In this document: positions 1-6,474 of the stretch, piece after piece
Layout of the letters: each line of letters starts with the position of its first letter
Position numbering within the stretch: position 1 is the first letter of the stretch
Assembly (NCBI GenBank): GCA_021156245.1
Contig: JAJNBO010000018.1
Location: 1-13,390 of the forward strand
Length of the DNA stretch: 13,390 nt
Direction: 5' to 3'
Source: Ramlibacter sp.
Lineage (GTDB): Bacteria; Pseudomonadota; Gammaproteobacteria; Burkholderiales; Burkholderiaceae_C
Notes under the pieces: generated by a model
Seen by the model: only the letters and a program-made list of their open reading frames with translations
Told to the model about the DNA's origin: nothing
The model's database searches: none
Program-made: the position numbers and the translations under genes

Positions 1-2
1 AT

Positions 3-1331
3 CGCAACTGGTTCGGCATCCTGCAGGGCACGCTGACCGAGCAGGTGCACAAGGGTGGCAAGAGCTTCACCCGCGGGCTGAACAAGGACCGCATCTACCG
101 GGCGGCCAACGGCAACGGGGAAGTGCGCCTGCACGGCCGCTCGCTGCTGTTCCTGCGCAACGTCGGCCACCTCATGACCAATCCGGCGTTCCTGTGGGAC
201 GGCGGCAAGGAGATCCACGAGGGGATCATGGACGCGGTGATCACCACCGCGATCGCGATGGTGGACCTGCAGGGCAAAGGGGCCGAGGGCATCCGCAATT
301 CGCGGACCGGCTCGATCTACATCGTCAAGCCGAAGATGCACGGCCCGGCGGAAGCGGCTTTCGCGTCCGAGCTGTTCGGCCGCGTCGAGCAATTGCTCGG
401 GCTGCCCGAGAACACGGTGAAGCTGGGCATCATGGACGAGGAGCGCCGCACCAGCGTCAACCTGCAGGCCTGCATCGCCGCGGCGGCCGCGCGCGTGGCT
501 TTCATCAATACCGGCTTCCTCGATCGCACCGGTGACGAGATGCACACCGCCATGTATGCGGGGCCGATGATCCGCAAGGGCGACATGAAGTCCAGCGCCT
601 GGATCCAGGCGTACGAGAAGAGCAACGTGCTGGTCGGGCTGGCCTGCGGCTTGCGCGGGCGCGCGCAGATCGGCAAGGGCATGTGGGCGATGCCCGACAT
701 GATGGCCGCGATGCTGGAGCAGAAGATCGTCCATCCCAGGGCCGGCGCCAACACGGCGTGGGTGCCCTCGCCCACGGCCGCGACGCTGCATGCGCTGCAC
801 TACCACCAGGTCGACGTGTTCGCCGTGCAGCGGGAGCTGGAGAAGACCCCTCTCGACGCCGAGCGCGACAAGCTGCTGGAGGGACTGCTCACCGTGCCGG
901 TCGCCGCCGAAGCCAGGTGGAGCGCCGCGGAGCGCCAGCAGGAGCTGGACAACAACGCGCAAGGCATCCTGGGCTACGTGGTGCGCTGGGTCGACCAGGG
1001 CGTGGGCTGCTCCAAGGTGCCGGACATCCACAACGTCGGCCTGATGGAAGACCGCGCGACGCTGCGCATCTCCAGCCAGCACATCGCCAACTGGCTCGAA
1101 CATGGCGTGGTGACCAAGGACCAGGTGCTGGAAACCTTCCAGCGCATGGCTGCCGTCGTGGACAAGCAGAACGCCGGCGACCCGCTCTACAAGCCCATGG
1201 CCGGCAACTGGGACACCTCGTTCGCCTACCGCGCCGCGCTCGACCTGGTGCTCAAGGGCCGCGAGCAGCCGAGCGGCTACACGGAGCCGCTGCTGCATGC
1301 GTGGCGGCTGAAGGTCAAGTCGGCGAGGTAA
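3..1331 (+). CDS. glcB: Malate synthase G, C-terminal part (5' end outside window)
   Basis: The enzyme condenses glyoxylate and acetyl-CoA to malate in the cytoplasm (glyoxylate shunt, glycolate use). The frame is open from base 3 with no start and runs 442 residues to TAA, so this is roughly the last 60% of a family of about 720 residues. It matches E. coli GlcB, as I remember it, nearly block by block. The visible segments are the [15 protein letters not shown] active-site arginine region, VKPKMHGP, the MDEERRTS segment with the magnesium-binding glutamate, [10 protein letters not shown] with the metal-binding aspartate, [24 protein letters not shown], and [18 protein letters not shown] near the end. 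The last block holds the active-site cysteine (codon 1008-1010) and the catalytic-base aspartate (codon 1050-1052). The C-terminus [13 protein letters not shown] is family-typical. It overlaps the convergent GST gene by 17 bp. Identification is secure; only the N-terminal domain is unseen. Confidence 0.97.
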   Translation, partial: RNWFGILQGTLTEQVHKGGKSFTRGLNKDRIYRAANGNGEVRLHGRSLLFLRNVGHLMTNPAFLWDGGKEIHEGIMDAVITTAIAMVDLQGKGAEGIRNSRTGSIYIVKPKMHGPAEAAFASELFGRVEQLLGLPENTVKLGIMDEERRTSVNLQACIAAAAARVAFINTGFLDRTGDEMHTAMYAGPMIRKGDMKSSAWIQAYEKSNVLVGLACGLRGRAQIGKGMWAMPDMMAAMLEQKIVHPRAGANTAWVPSPTAATLHALHYHQVDVFAVQRELEKTPLDAERDKLLEGLLTVPVAAEARWSAAERQQELDNNAQGILGYVVRWVDQGVGCSKVPDIHNVGLMEDRATLRISSQHIANWLEHGVVTKDQVLETFQRMAAVVDKQNAGDPLYKPMAGNWDTSFAYRAALDLVLKGREQPSGYTEPLLHAWRLKVKSAR

Positions 1332-1992
1332 CCTCGATCCGCCGGGACAGCGCCGAGCCGCGCTTGCGCAGGAAGAGCGTGAGCCGCTCGGCGTAGTCCG
1401 GCAATACGGCCCCGCGCACGGAAGGGCGCGACGCCAGCGCCCCGCGCCAGCGCTGCACGTGCGGCAGCCCCTCGAACAGGTTCGGCTCGCCCAGCGACTC
1501 GAACACGTCGAAGTAGCGGAACACGGGTCCGAACACTGCATCGACCAGGCCGAAGCGCGGACCCGCGAACCAGGGACCGCCGTGGTCCAGGGCGGCCTCC
1601 ACCTGTTCGAACTGCGCGCGCAAGGCGGCTCGCCGGCCTTCCAGCGCCGCCTCGTCCGGCGCGGTGTAGAAGGACCAGATCGTGTTCAGCACGGCGGAGC
1701 CGTACTCCATCCAGCCCCTCTCGACCGCGCGCCGCAACGGTTCGGCCGGATGCAGCGCAGGCGCCAACGTGTCCTCCAGGTACTCGCAGATCACCGCCGA
1801 TTCGAACACCGGCACGTCGCCGGCCAGAAGCACGGGCGTCTTCCCGAGCGGCGAGATGGCGAGGAACCAGTCGGGCTTGCGATCGAGCTCCACCCAGCGC
1901 CGTTCGAATGACACCCCCTTTTCGGCCAGGACGATGGCCGCGCGCTGCACGTAGGGGCACAGGGCGTGGCTGACCAGCGTGAGCGGCGTCAT
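1315..1992 (-). CDS. Glutathione S-transferase family protein (CPYVQR, omega-like)
   Basis: Probable cytoplasmic glutathione transferase or thiol transferase of 225 residues. The N-terminal thioredoxin-fold domain (about 1-78) carries [10 protein letters not shown], in which Cys12 is the likely catalytic residue as in omega-type GSTs. It also has [10 protein letters not shown] with the cis-proline, and the glutathione-binding [10 protein letters not shown] (Glu64-Ser65). The C-terminal helical domain (about 90-210) has [19 protein letters not shown], the usual capping region. I chose the ATG at 1992 because GGAGG lies 8 nt upstream (2001-2005) and the thioredoxin fold begins at once. An in-frame ATG at 2052 would add 20 residues, including CTDCAEGCC, that look foreign to the fold. 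It lies downstream of a second GST gene on the same strand, with a tiny ORF between them. The substrate cannot be read from the sequence. Confidence 0.9.
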   Translation of the reverse strand: MTPLTLVSHALCPYVQRAAIVLAEKGVSFERRWVELDRKPDWFLAISPLGKTPVLLAGDVPVFESAVICEYLEDTLAPALHPAEPLRRAVERGWMEYGSAVLNTIWSFYTAPDEAALEGRRAALRAQFEQVEAALDHGGPWFAGPRFGLVDAVFGPVFRYFDVFESLGEPNLFEGLPHVQRWRGALASRPSVRGAVLPDYAERLTLFLRKRGSALSRRIEVTSPT

Positions 1993-2081
1993 GCAGCAGC
2001 CCTCCGCGCAATCGGTGCACCGCCGCCAGTACGCCAGCGCGACATCGCCCATCGACCATCGTCGATGCGCTGCGGGTTCAT
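1989..2081 (-). CDS. Possible 30-aa linking ORF between two GST genes
   Basis: This small ORF starts with an ATG whose last bases form the TGA stop of the upstream GST gene (ATGA at 2081-2078). Its TGA overlaps the ATG of the downstream GST gene (ATGA at 1992-1989). It encodes 30 residues beginning MNPQRIDDGRW and ending ARRAAA, basic and with no recognisable domain. The Shine-Dalgarno GGAGG of the downstream GST lies inside its last codons. I do not recognise the peptide. Its likeliest role, if translated, is to carry ribosomes from one GST to the next. Chance is a real alternative in such GC-rich DNA. Confidence 0.3.
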   Translation of the reverse strand: MNPQRIDDGRWAMSRWRTGGGAPIARRAAA

Positions 2082-2692
2082 GCCTTCACCAGCCCTTCTG
2101 CCTGCAGCGCGGCATGCACGGCGGCGCGCGCTGCGATGCGCTGCAGGTAAGCGTCCAGCCGCGGATACGCCTTCAGCGACATGCCCAGCATGGGCGCCCA
2201 GCGCAGGATGGTGAACGCGTACGCATCCGCGATCGTGAACGCGCCGCCCGCGATGAAGTCACGGCGCGCCAGCACCTGCTCGATCTCGGCGAAGCGCAGC
2301 GCCAGCTTCTCCTTCACGGCCTTGCGGGTGGAGTCCGCCGTCTCCTTGTGCCACAGCCAGGGGCTGAATACCTTGTGCAGTTCGGTGGAGACGAAGGTCA
2401 CCCACTCCAGCACCTCCAGCCGCTCGCGCGATCCCGGTGCGGGGAGCAGCCCGGTAGCGGGCGCGCCGTCGGCGACGTACTGCAGCAGCGCGGACACCTC
2501 GGTGTGGCGGCTGCCGTCGTCCAGCTCCAGCAGCGGAACGTAGCCGCGGGGGTTGACGGCGAGGTAGTCGTCGCCATCCGCCAGCTTGTGCGTGCCGAGA
2601 TCGACGGCTGCGAGGTCCACGGCCTGGCCCACTTCGCGCAGTGCGATGTGAACGGCGAGCGAGCAGGCGGCGGGAGAGAAATAGAGCTTCAT
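2078..2692 (-). CDS. gstA: Glutathione S-transferase, beta class (GstA-like)
   Basis: Cytoplasmic glutathione transferase of 204 residues, close in length and sequence to E. coli GstA (201 aa). The start MKLYFSPAACSLAVHIALRE contains Cys10, the cysteine that forms the mixed disulphide with glutathione in beta-class enzymes. NPRGYVPLLELDDG carries the cis-proline, TEVSALLQY the glutathione-carboxylate contact, and ELHKVFSP the conserved His106. FIAGGAFTIADAYAFTILRW is the N-capping box and hydrophobic staple of the C-terminal domain. The ATG at 2692 is preceded by AAAGGA (2699-2704) at 6 nt, so the start is firm. It is transcribed away from a LysR regulator across 66 bp containing a perfect dyad, the usual layout for a regulator and its target. 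The stop overlaps the start of a 30-codon ORF leading to a second GST. The exact substrate is unknown. Confidence 0.95.
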   Translation of the reverse strand: MKLYFSPAACSLAVHIALREVGQAVDLAAVDLGTHKLADGDDYLAVNPRGYVPLLELDDGSRHTEVSALLQYVADGAPATGLLPAPGSRERLEVLEWVTFVSTELHKVFSPWLWHKETADSTRKAVKEKLALRFAEIEQVLARRDFIAGGAFTIADAYAFTILRWAPMLGMSLKAYPRLDAYLQRIAARAAVHAALQAEGLVKA

Positions 2693-2720
2693 GGCAGGTC
2701 CTTTCGTTGATGGAGGCGCC

Positions 2721-2749
2721 ACTGTAGGATTGCGCTGTCGCAATGAAAA
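2721..2749 (-). promoter_or_regulatory. Candidate promoter of the GST genes
   Basis: Read leftward, TTTTCA (2749-2744) and TACAGT (2726-2721) stand 17 bp apart, each matching the sigma-70 consensus at 4 of 6 positions. The implied start of transcription gives a leader of about 20 nt that includes the AAAGGA ribosome site at 2699-2704. The spacer contains a full LysR-type dyad (2729-2744), so a bound regulator would sit on the promoter itself. This was assigned by eye only. Confidence 0.4.
2729..2744. promoter_or_regulatory. LysR-type operator, copy 1 (ATTGCG-N4-CGCAAT)
   Basis: Perfect inverted repeat with 6-bp arms and a 4-bp centre (CTGT), lying in the divergent gst/lysR promoter. It contains the T-N11-A spacing typical of LysR-family binding sites (T2730 to A2742 and T2731 to A2743). 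It falls between the -35 and -10 candidates of the GST promoter and directly before a -10-like GAAAAT (2745-2750) for the regulator gene. The same arms recur 42 bp downstream. Confidence 0.65.
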
Positions 2750-2758
2750 TACGCGAAC

Positions 2759-3649
2759 ATGAAAACTTCGATTGCGCCAACGCAATACCCGCTCAGCGCG
2801 GCAGACCTGGAAGTGGTGCTGGCGCTGGCCCGCGGCCGCACGCTGGCGCAGGCGGCGCAGAAGCTGGGCGCCGATGCATCCACCGTCTTCCGCGCCCTGC
2901 AGAAGATCGAGAAGAACCTGGGCCAGCGGCTCTTCGAGCGTTCGCGCCAGGGCTACCTGCCGGTGGAGGCCGCGCAGGAGATCGCCGCGCATGCGGAGCG
3001 CATCGAAGCCGAGCTCGAGGCCGCGCGCGCCGTGCTGCTGGCGCCGGGCGATGACGTGTCCGGTCGGGTGAGGGTGAGCACGACCGATTCCGTGCTGCGC
3101 GGGCTCGTGCTGCCTTGCTTGCCGGAGCTGGCTCGCAAGCACCCGGGACTGCAGCTGGAGCTGGATGCCACCAAGGAAGCCGTGAGCCTGACGCGACGCG
3201 ATGCGGACCTCGCCTTGCGCGCGACGCCGCGGCCACCGGAGCACCTGGTGGGGCGGCACCTGGGCACCATCCGCTTCGTGGCGTGCGTGGGCCGGGCCAT
3301 GCCCCCAGCGCGCAGGCGCAAGCCGCTGGAGGCGCAGGAGTGGATCGGCGCCGACGAAGGCATGCCGGAACATCCGAGCGTGCGCTGGCGGCGCCGGCAA
3401 CTGCCGCGCGCCACGCCCGCCGTGCTGGTGGACTCGATCTCCGCCGTGGTCGACGCCGTGCGGGCCGGCCTCGGCGCCGGCGTGCTGCCGCTGTTCATGC
3501 TGGAGCGGGAGCCCGACCTCATCGCGCTCGGTGCGCCCCTGGAAGGCTGCGCCTCCGAACTGTGGTTGCTGGCACATCCCGAATCCCGGCACCTGCGACG
3601 CATCGCGGCGACGTTCCAGCATTTCGCCGAATCCATCCGGCTGCCCTGA
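2759..3649 (+). CDS. LysR-family transcriptional regulator, divergent from gst
   Basis: DNA-binding regulator of 296 residues, normal for the family. The winged helix-turn-helix covers about residues 12-71: LSAADLEVVLALARGRTLAQAAQKLGADASTVFRALQKIE, then the wing LGQRLFERSRQGYLPVEA. A coiled linker helix follows (about 72-92), then the periplasmic-binding-like effector domain from SGRVRVSTTDSVLRGLVLP (about 99) to the end. VDSISAVVDAVRAGLGAGVLPLFML is the usual second-lobe segment. The ATG at 2759 is the only possible start, since a stop lies at 2744-2746 and later GTGs would cut into the first helix. There is no clear Shine-Dalgarno site; GAAAAT (2745-2750) may be a -10 box, giving a leader of a few bases. 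The divergent GST genes are the likely targets, and the two dyads suggest autoregulation as well. The effector is unknown. Confidence 0.93.
   Translation: MKTSIAPTQYPLSAADLEVVLALARGRTLAQAAQKLGADASTVFRALQKIEKNLGQRLFERSRQGYLPVEAAQEIAAHAERIEAELEAARAVLLAPGDDVSGRVRVSTTDSVLRGLVLPCLPELARKHPGLQLELDATKEAVSLTRRDADLALRATPRPPEHLVGRHLGTIRFVACVGRAMPPARRRKPLEAQEWIGADEGMPEHPSVRWRRRQLPRATPAVLVDSISAVVDAVRAGLGAGVLPLFMLEREPDLIALGAPLEGCASELWLLAHPESRHLRRIAATFQHFAESIRLP
2771..2786. promoter_or_regulatory. LysR-type operator, copy 2, inside lysR codons 5-10
   Basis: Second perfect copy of ATTGCG-N4-CGCAAT (centre CCAA), 42 bp from the first, or four helical turns, so both face the same side of the DNA. It lies within the first codons of the regulator. 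No other start is available upstream, because a stop at 2744-2746 closes the frame. Together the two copies span 58 bp, close to the 50-60 bp usually protected by a LysR tetramer. Confidence 0.6.
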
Positions 3650-3757
3650 AAGCTCCTTCGTCCGCCGGGACGCACCGCCGATCTTGTTCACGTTCGTAAC
3701 AGAAGTGACGAAGCGGCGGATGGCGGATGTGGCTCTTCCGCAGCCGGGGATGGTGCA

Positions 3758-3774
3758 TAGACTGCGCTGCTGAC
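3758..3774 (+). promoter_or_regulatory. Possible -10 box and very short leader of the DUF1631 gene
   Basis: TAGACT (3758-3763) matches the -10 consensus at 4 of 6 positions and ends 11 nt before the ATG. That predicts a leader of only a few bases, and no Shine-Dalgarno site is seen. No good -35 is visible. The rest of the 3650-3774 gap holds no gene; it has a tandem 7-bp repeat GGCGGAT (3715-3728) and two mutually exclusive long-loop inverted repeats (3656-3662 with 3707-3713, and 3661-3667 with 3714-3720), but no clear terminator. Confidence 0.3.
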
Positions 3775-6216
3775 ATGGCCACCTCTCCTGCCATCGCCAA
3801 GCAATGCACGGACCTCGCCGCGGCGCGCGCCAGCGCGATGCTCGGCCGCGCGATCGAACAAGCGATCACCAGCCTCCAGCAGGAGGAGCAGCGCTGCACC
3901 CTCGTCTCGCAGCGGCAAGAGCTGGGGGACGCCTGGCTGGAGCTCTCCCGCCGGCGCCAGGATTGGTCACAACGTTATGGACCGGCGCTCCAGGCCGCGC
4001 AGTTCCTGCGCGATGCGCCGATCCCCTTTGCCAAGCCGGAGAGCGACTCCTTCGGGGGCCTCTCGCTCGTCGACGAAGACGTGGTCGTGCACGAGATCGA
4101 AAGCGCGCGGGTCCTGCAACTGATCGCGCCGCTGCTGGAACAGCCGCTCGCCGAGATCGATGGCCTCATGAGCACGGCGCTGGGCCTCGAGAACGTGCAC
4201 CCCGAACGCAATCCGCTGCGCCCGCAGGTATTCGCGCGGGCGCTGCAGGACCTGATGCAGGGGCCGCCGCAGCCCGGCTTGCCCAAGCTGTGGGGACGGC
4301 ACCTGGCCGCGCCGCTGGCCATCGAGATCGCGGCGCTGTACGGCGATCTCCTGAAGCTGCTGCGGGCCGCCCGGCTCGCGACGGCAACCTATCGCGTGCT
4401 GCCCACCGCCTCGGCCGCAGCCGTCGCTGCCCCGCAGCCGACCGCCCTGCCCCAGCGTCCCACGGAGGGCCAGGGAGCGCCCGGCAATGCGGCAGGTGGC
4501 TTGGGGACCGGTGACGGCAGCGGCTCGGGCGGCGGCGCCGGTGACGGCAACCTCGTGATCCCCGCATTCGGCAATTCCAGCGCCGGCGGCGCGACATCCC
4601 TGGGCGGCGCCTCGTGGGCCGACCTGTCGGGGTACCAGCTCGGCGACGAACTGTTCCAGAACTTCCTGTTCTCGCGCGCGCAGCCCTCCACCCAGGCGCT
4701 GGCGCCTGCCTACTATGCGCGCGTCGACGCGCAAGTGGCTGCCGTGCAATCGGGCGCGGAGAGTTTCGAGCCGTATGACCTGGAGGGCGTGCAGCAGCAG
4801 CGCACGCTGCCGCCGGTGGAGCGGCCTGCCCGGCCGGTCGGGACCGCGCGCGCGCTCGACGAAGCGGTGTGGGGACGCTGGGCCCCGGCGCGCGAGCGCT
4901 CGCTGCACCGCGCGCAACTCAAGAAGGAAGCGCGCCAGGTCGGACAGGTGCTCGGACTGGAGGTCGTGCACAAGCTGGTCGACCAGGTCGCGCAGGACCC
5001 GCGGCTGCTCGCGCCCGTGCGCGAAGCCATCGTGGCGGTGGAGCCGGCGCTCGCCCGGCTCGCGCTCCAGGCGCCGCGCTTCTTCAGCCAGGAGGAACAC
5101 GCCGGCCGGCGCCTGGTGGAACGCGTCGCCGAGCGCAGCTTCCGCTACAACGACGAGTTCTCCACGGAGTTCCAGGAGTTCTTCACCGGCGTGCACTCGG
5201 CCTTCCAGGCCCTCAACGAGCAGCAGGTGCAGGACGAGCGGCCCTTCGCCCAGGTGCTGCGCAAGCTGGAGGATCGCTGGACGGCCGAAGACGCCGTCGA
5301 AGAACGCGGCAGCAAGGTCGCGGTCGACGCGATCCATTTCGCCGAAGCCCGCGAGGCCGAAGCGGCGCAGATCGCCTGGAGCCTGAGCCAGCGTTCGGAC
5401 CTCGAAGGCGTGCCCGCGGTCGTGCAGGACTTCCTGTACGGGCCCTGGGCCCTGGTGATGGCGCATGCGCGGCTGACCGAGTCGGACAACAAGGTGGACC
5501 CGGGCGGCTGGACCTCGGTGGTCTCCGACCTGCTGTGGAGCGTCAAGCCGGACCAGACCTTGCGCGACCCCGCGCGGCTGTTTTCCACGGTGCCCGGCAT
5601 GCTGGAGCGCCTGCGCAAGGGCATGAATGTGCTCGGCCAGGACCAGGCGGAGAACGACACCTTCTTCAGCGCGCTCGAGAAGCTGCACAGCCCCGTGCTG
5701 AAGCTGCGCGCCAAGAGCCGGCGCTCCGCGCACGGTCTCGAATCCGTGGCCGTGGTCGACGCGGCACTGCTCTCCACCGAGCGCCAGCAGCCGCGGGCGC
5801 GCGGCGGCGACCCCTGGCTGTCACGCAAGGAACTGCAGGTCGCCGGCTTCGAGGACGAGCAGCTAAGCGCGCCGGCGCCGCTGGAGGAAACCCGTGACCC
5901 GTTGGACGTGGCCGCGATCATCGCGGGACTGCAGCAGGGCAGCTGGGTGGACCTGCACGCGCGCGGGCGCTGGCGCCGCGCCAGCCTCACCTGGGTCAGC
6001 AGCCGGGCCACGCTGTTCATGTTCGTCAGCAACGGCGGGCAGCCCCATTCGATGACGCGCCGCAGCCTGGAGCGCCTGCTGCGCGAGCGGATGCTGCGGC
6101 CCGTGGAGGCAGGCGCCGTCGTGCCGCGCGCCATCGAAGCCCTGTCGCAGCAGCGTGCCCATGCCGCGCCTGCGCCGTCGCGGCGCGCCACCGGCGAAGT
6201 CCGGCTGGCCGCGTGA
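3775..6216 (+). CDS. DUF1631 family protein
   Basis: Large soluble-looking protein of 813 residues and unknown function, recognised as DUF1631 (sometimes mislabelled thymidine phosphorylase in databases). No signal peptide or membrane segment is seen. The N-terminal part (about 1-215) is helical and charged. Residues about 222-282 form a proline- and then glycine-rich linker with GTGDGSGSGGGAGDGN, coded in part by a 12-bp direct repeat (4508-4519 and 4538-4549). A long helical middle follows, with RFFSQEEHAGRRLVERVAERSF and VQDFLYGPWALVMAHARL, which I take as the family core. The C-terminal segment (about 711-780), GSWVDLHARGRWRRASLTWVSSRATLFMFVSNGGQ, reads like a beta-rich PilZ-type barrel. 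I chose the ATG at 3775 over the in-frame ATG 48 bases earlier, whose extra residues look non-coding. It leads a rightward run of four genes. The role is unknown; a nucleotide-second-messenger link is conjecture. Confidence 0.85.
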   Translation: MATSPAIAKQCTDLAAARASAMLGRAIEQAITSLQQEEQRCTLVSQRQELGDAWLELSRRRQDWSQRYGPALQAAQFLRDAPIPFAKPESDSFGGLSLVDEDVVVHEIESARVLQLIAPLLEQPLAEIDGLMSTALGLENVHPERNPLRPQVFARALQDLMQGPPQPGLPKLWGRHLAAPLAIEIAALYGDLLKLLRAARLATATYRVLPTASAAAVAAPQPTALPQRPTEGQGAPGNAAGGLGTGDGSGSGGGAGDGNLVIPAFGNSSAGGATSLGGASWADLSGYQLGDELFQNFLFSRAQPSTQALAPAYYARVDAQVAAVQSGAESFEPYDLEGVQQQRTLPPVERPARPVGTARALDEAVWGRWAPARERSLHRAQLKKEARQVGQVLGLEVVHKLVDQVAQDPRLLAPVREAIVAVEPALARLALQAPRFFSQEEHAGRRLVERVAERSFRYNDEFSTEFQEFFTGVHSAFQALNEQQVQDERPFAQVLRKLEDRWTAEDAVEERGSKVAVDAIHFAEAREAEAAQIAWSLSQRSDLEGVPAVVQDFLYGPWALVMAHARLTESDNKVDPGGWTSVVSDLLWSVKPDQTLRDPARLFSTVPGMLERLRKGMNVLGQDQAENDTFFSALEKLHSPVLKLRAKSRRSAHGLESVAVVDAALLSTERQQPRARGGDPWLSRKELQVAGFEDEQLSAPAPLEETRDPLDVAAIIAGLQQGSWVDLHARGRWRRASLTWVSSRATLFMFVSNGGQPHSMTRRSLERLLRERMLRPVEAGAVVPRAIEALSQQRAHAAPAPSRRATGEVRLAA

Positions 6217-6233
6217 CCGCCCTGGCGGACGGT

Positions 6234-6253
6234 CCGACGCTAAACTGCGTCGG
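6234..6253 (+). promoter_or_regulatory. Dyad around a -10 box at the CWC start
   Basis: A perfect 7-bp inverted repeat, CCGACGC (6234-6240) and GCGTCGG (6247-6253), encloses TAAACT (6241-6246), a good -10 hexamer. The GTG start begins at 6253, about where transcription from that box would start. The dyad could be an operator covering the promoter, or a short hairpin after the DUF1631 gene. No T run follows, so a normal intrinsic terminator is unlikely, and no convincing -35 was found. Confidence 0.4.
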
Positions 6254-6474
6254 TGTCCGCTCCCCTCACCGCCGCCCCGCCCGAGCTCTGCCCGCTGTGC
6301 CAGCAAGGCAACGGTTGCGCCATGGAAGCCGAACGCGCCACGGGCATCCCGCAGGGACCTTGCTGGTGCACGCAAGTGGATTTCAGCGCCGAACTCCTGG
6401 CGCAAGTGCCTGAAGCGGCGCGCCGCAGCGCCTGCATCTGCGCCGGTTGCGCAGCCAGCGCACGGGGGACGTGA
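6253..6474 (+). CDS. Cysteine-rich CWC family protein, probable metal-binding
   Basis: Small protein of 73 residues with eight cysteines: CPLC (13, 16), GC (22), PCWC (37, 39), CIC (61, 63) and Cys66. The PCWC block and the VPEAARRSACICAGCA ending are the signature of the Cys-rich CWC family (Pfam name as remembered). The function of the family is not established. The CxxC and CxC pairs suggest zinc or another soft metal, which is inference. The start is a GTG at 6253, since the only in-frame ATGs would remove the first cysteine pairs. No Shine-Dalgarno site is seen, and a -10 box lies 6 nt upstream, suggesting a leaderless message. Its TGA overlaps the GTG of the following MFS exporter by 4 bp, so the two are probably translated together. 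Confidence 0.85.
   Translation: MSAPLTAAPPELCPLCQQGNGCAMEAERATGIPQGPCWCTQVDFSAELLAQVPEAARRSACICAGCAASARGT

Noticed and set aside
1993..2052. N-terminal extension of the downstream GST from the ATG at 2052, adding CTDCAEGCC
   Set aside because: The ATG at 1992 has a strong GGAGG at 8 nt and begins the thioredoxin fold directly. The extension has no ribosome site and looks unrelated, although the cysteine-rich stretch was tempting.
2078..3691. A 537-codon leftward frame that would extend the GstA-like protein far upstream through the lysR region
   Set aside because: Only the last 204 residues match GST and they begin with a canonical N-terminus after a good ribosome site. The rest is the antisense of lysR and looks non-coding.
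3650..3726. Possible intrinsic terminator after lysR
   Set aside because: The only inverted repeats have loops of more than 40 bases and no T run follows, so I do not call it.
4495..4600. Gly-rich repeat region as a mobile or minisatellite element
   Set aside because: Only one 12-bp unit is repeated, in frame, and it simply codes for a flexible linker in the DUF1631 protein.
3967..5733. A 588-codon leftward frame opposite the DUF1631 gene
   Set aside because: Composition is typical of a GC-driven shadow frame, no domain is seen, and the opposite strand has a recognised family.
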